From assembly GCF_020171285.1 (NCBI RefSeq), contig NZ_JAIUZI010000009.1:216649-280648 (forward strand): a stretch of DNA of 64,000 nt, in the 5' to 3' direction. Below are positions 62,863-64,000 of the stretch, piece by piece. Source of the stretch: Seohaeicola saemankumensis (GTDB lineage Bacteria; Pseudomonadota; Alphaproteobacteria; Rhodobacterales; Rhodobacteraceae). The position numbers and the translations under genes are program-made. Numbering within the stretch: position 1 is the stretch's first letter; each line of letters starts with the position of its first letter. Under the pieces are notes generated by a model. The model was given only the letters and a program-made list of their open reading frames with translations, had not been told where the DNA came from and ran no database searches.

Positions 62863-63807
62863 GTGAGACTTTGCGTAGCCGGCGCCTATGGCGCCTTCGG
62901 AATGAAACACCTTGATGCCCTGGCCAATATCGACGGGGTCGAGGTGACCTCGGTGATGGGGCCGACCAAGGACAAGATCGAAGCCTTTGCCGCCGAACGC
63001 GGCATCGGCCACGCCGGCACCACGCTGGAGGAATGTATCGCCCGCGATGACGTCGACGCGGTGATCCTGTCGACGCCCACCCAGCTGCACGCCGAACAGG
63101 CGATCGCCTGCATGAAGGCGGGCAAGCACGTGCTGGTGGAAATCCCGATGGCCGACAGCCTGGCCGACAGCCAGGAAATCGTGCGGGTGCAGCAGGAAAC
63201 CGGGCTGGTGGCGATGGCCGGGCAGGTGCGCCGGTTCAACCCCTCGCACCAGTGGATCAAGAACAAGATCGACGCCGGCGAGCTGAAGATCCAGCAGATG
63301 GACGTGCAGACCTATTTCTTTCGCCGCACCAACACCAACGCCAAGGGCGAACCACGCAGCTGGACCGATCACCTGCTGTGGCACCACGCCTGCCACACCG
63401 TCGACCTGTTCCAGTACCAGACCGGCGGCCAGGCGGTCGAGGCGTTCGGCCTGCAGGGCCCGCCGCACCCCGACCTGGGCATCGCCATGGACATGGCGAT
63501 CGGGCTCAAGGCCGCCGACGGCGCCATCTGCACCCTGTCGCTGTCGTTCAACAACGACGGTCCGCTCGGCACCTTCTTCCGCTATATCTGCGACAAGGGC
63601 ACCTATATCGCGCGCTACGATGACCTCTATGACGGCTACGACAACCAGATCGACCTGAGCGGCGTCGCGGTCAGCAACAACGGCATCGAGCTGATCGACC
63701 GCGAGTTCATTTCGGCGATCCAGGAGGGCCGCAAGCCCAATGGCGACGTGGCTGACGTGCTGAGCGCGATGGAGACGCTGGACAAGATCGAGCGCAGCTT
63801 CAGCTGA
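62863..63807 (+). CDS. ligC: 4-carboxy-2-hydroxymuconate-6-semialdehyde dehydrogenase (Gfo/Idh family)
   Basis: 314 residues, the length of LigC. N-terminal Rossmann block LCVAGAYGAFGMKHLDAL, then LVEIPMADSLADS and WTDHLLWHHACHTVDLFQYQ with the substrate-site His residues. It oxidises the dioxygenase product to 2-pyrone-4,6-dicarboxylate, the LigI substrate. GTG at 62863 follows GAAGGA and gives the family's opening beta strand. Two hairpins at the 3' end may terminate the operon. Confidence 0.88.
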   Translation: MRLCVAGAYGAFGMKHLDALANIDGVEVTSVMGPTKDKIEAFAAERGIGHAGTTLEECIARDDVDAVILSTPTQLHAEQAIACMKAGKHVLVEIPMADSLADSQEIVRVQQETGLVAMAGQVRRFNPSHQWIKNKIDAGELKIQQMDVQTYFFRRTNTNAKGEPRSWTDHLLWHHACHTVDLFQYQTGGQAVEAFGLQGPPHPDLGIAMDMAIGLKAADGAICTLSLSFNNDGPLGTFFRYICDKGTYIARYDDLYDGYDNQIDLSGVAVSNNGIELIDREFISAIQEGRKPNGDVADVLSAMETLDKIERSFS

Positions 63808-63818
63808 GCCATTTCGGG

Positions 63819-63885
63819 TCGGCGGTGCCGATCCGGTTGAGATTAGGAGATGTCGGATCGGCGGTGCCGATCCGGTGGAGACTAG
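63819..63885 (+). repeat. 28-base imperfect direct repeat with hairpins after ligC
   Basis: Copies at 63819-63846 and 63858-63885 differ at three positions. The second copy contains the perfect stem CGGATCGGC-GGT-GCCGATCCG (63854-63874). It lies between ligC and the insertion sequence and could be a terminator or remnant of an earlier insertion. Confidence 0.6.
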
Positions 63886-64000
63886 GGTCAGGACCCATTG
63901 ATTTTCTGGTGACTGCATGATTCACCGCGCGGAAAACGAGCGGTGAACATGTCTGATCTCTTCTGGCTGACGGACGCGCAGATGGCGCGACTTGAACCCT
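63885..64000 (+). mobile_element. left end of an IS5-family insertion sequence (cut by window edge)
   Basis: The likely terminal inverted repeat starts GGGTCAGGACCC at 63885, directly after CTA. A transposase start with the IS5-type opening follows at 63949. The right end and target duplication are outside the window. Confidence 0.72.
63949..64000 (+). CDS. IS5-family transposase, N-terminal fragment (3' end off window)
   Basis: Seventeen codons are visible (MSDLFWLTDAQMARLEP), the standard opening of alphaproteobacterial IS5-family (IS427-type) transposases. The rest lies beyond the right edge. Confidence 0.72.
   Translation, partial: MSDLFWLTDAQMARLEP

Overview
The window reads as a high-GC alphaproteobacterial replicon of the Rhodobacteraceae (Roseobacter-type). 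The evidence is a 407-residue HemA-type 5-aminolevulinate synthase, an RpoE/ChrR singlet-oxygen pair with a TGATCC-N18-TA promoter, an OpgCGH glucan cluster, a fused MrpA/B subunit, and the gene order of the nir, nor and nos clusters. No tRNA, rRNA or CRISPR array was seen.

Layout. 1-4434 (minus): Mrp-type cation/proton antiporter genes mrpAB-mrpC-mrpD, with mrpD cut by the left edge. 4699-6008 (plus): a membrane-anchored rhodanese and a secreted esterase. 6009-10617 (minus): opgC-opgG-opgH for periplasmic glucans. 10631-20394: a TPR protein, a CoA-transferase/ThDP-enzyme pair, a DUF302 protein, an orphan TRAP binding protein, a P450 with a divergent LysR gene, and an aminotransferase. 20477-24351 (minus): a three-subunit molybdenum hydroxylase (M-S-L) with a ThiS/MoaD-like partner. 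24637-25944: rpoE-chrR.

26076-57761 is a contiguous denitrification island of about 32 kb. On the minus strand nirS (cytochrome cd1 nitrite reductase) is followed by a multihaem NapC/NirT-like fusion protein and a cupredoxin. A tightly overlapping haem d1 operon comes next: nirE-C-F-DL-G-H-J-N, a CbiX-like chelatase and a small membrane protein. On the plus strand lie nnrS, norCBQDEF, then (minus) a Dnr-type regulator with a DUF4202 gene, then hemA, a Cys-rich small protein, nosRZDFYLX and a class I cytochrome c. Near-identical Dnr/FNR-type boxes precede nirS, norC, hemA and the nos operon, with 61-65 bases between box and start codon. This suggests one switch controls nitrite, NO and N2O reduction together with haem supply.

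57861-63807 encodes protocatechuate 4,5-cleavage: two dissimilar LigAB dioxygenases, LigI, LigC and a LysR regulator with two helix-turn-helix domains. The right edge enters an IS5-family insertion sequence.

The most unusual items are: the five-to-six-haem NapC/NirT fusion plus cupredoxin beside nirS (a possible private electron route to nitrite reductase); an intergenic repeat family (five copies) whose one strand carries a ready-made ribosome-binding site and ATG, used by nirN; the CxxCxxCxxC protein leading the nos operon; and the double-HTH LysR protein. Functions are inferred from motifs and gene order; no database search was run.
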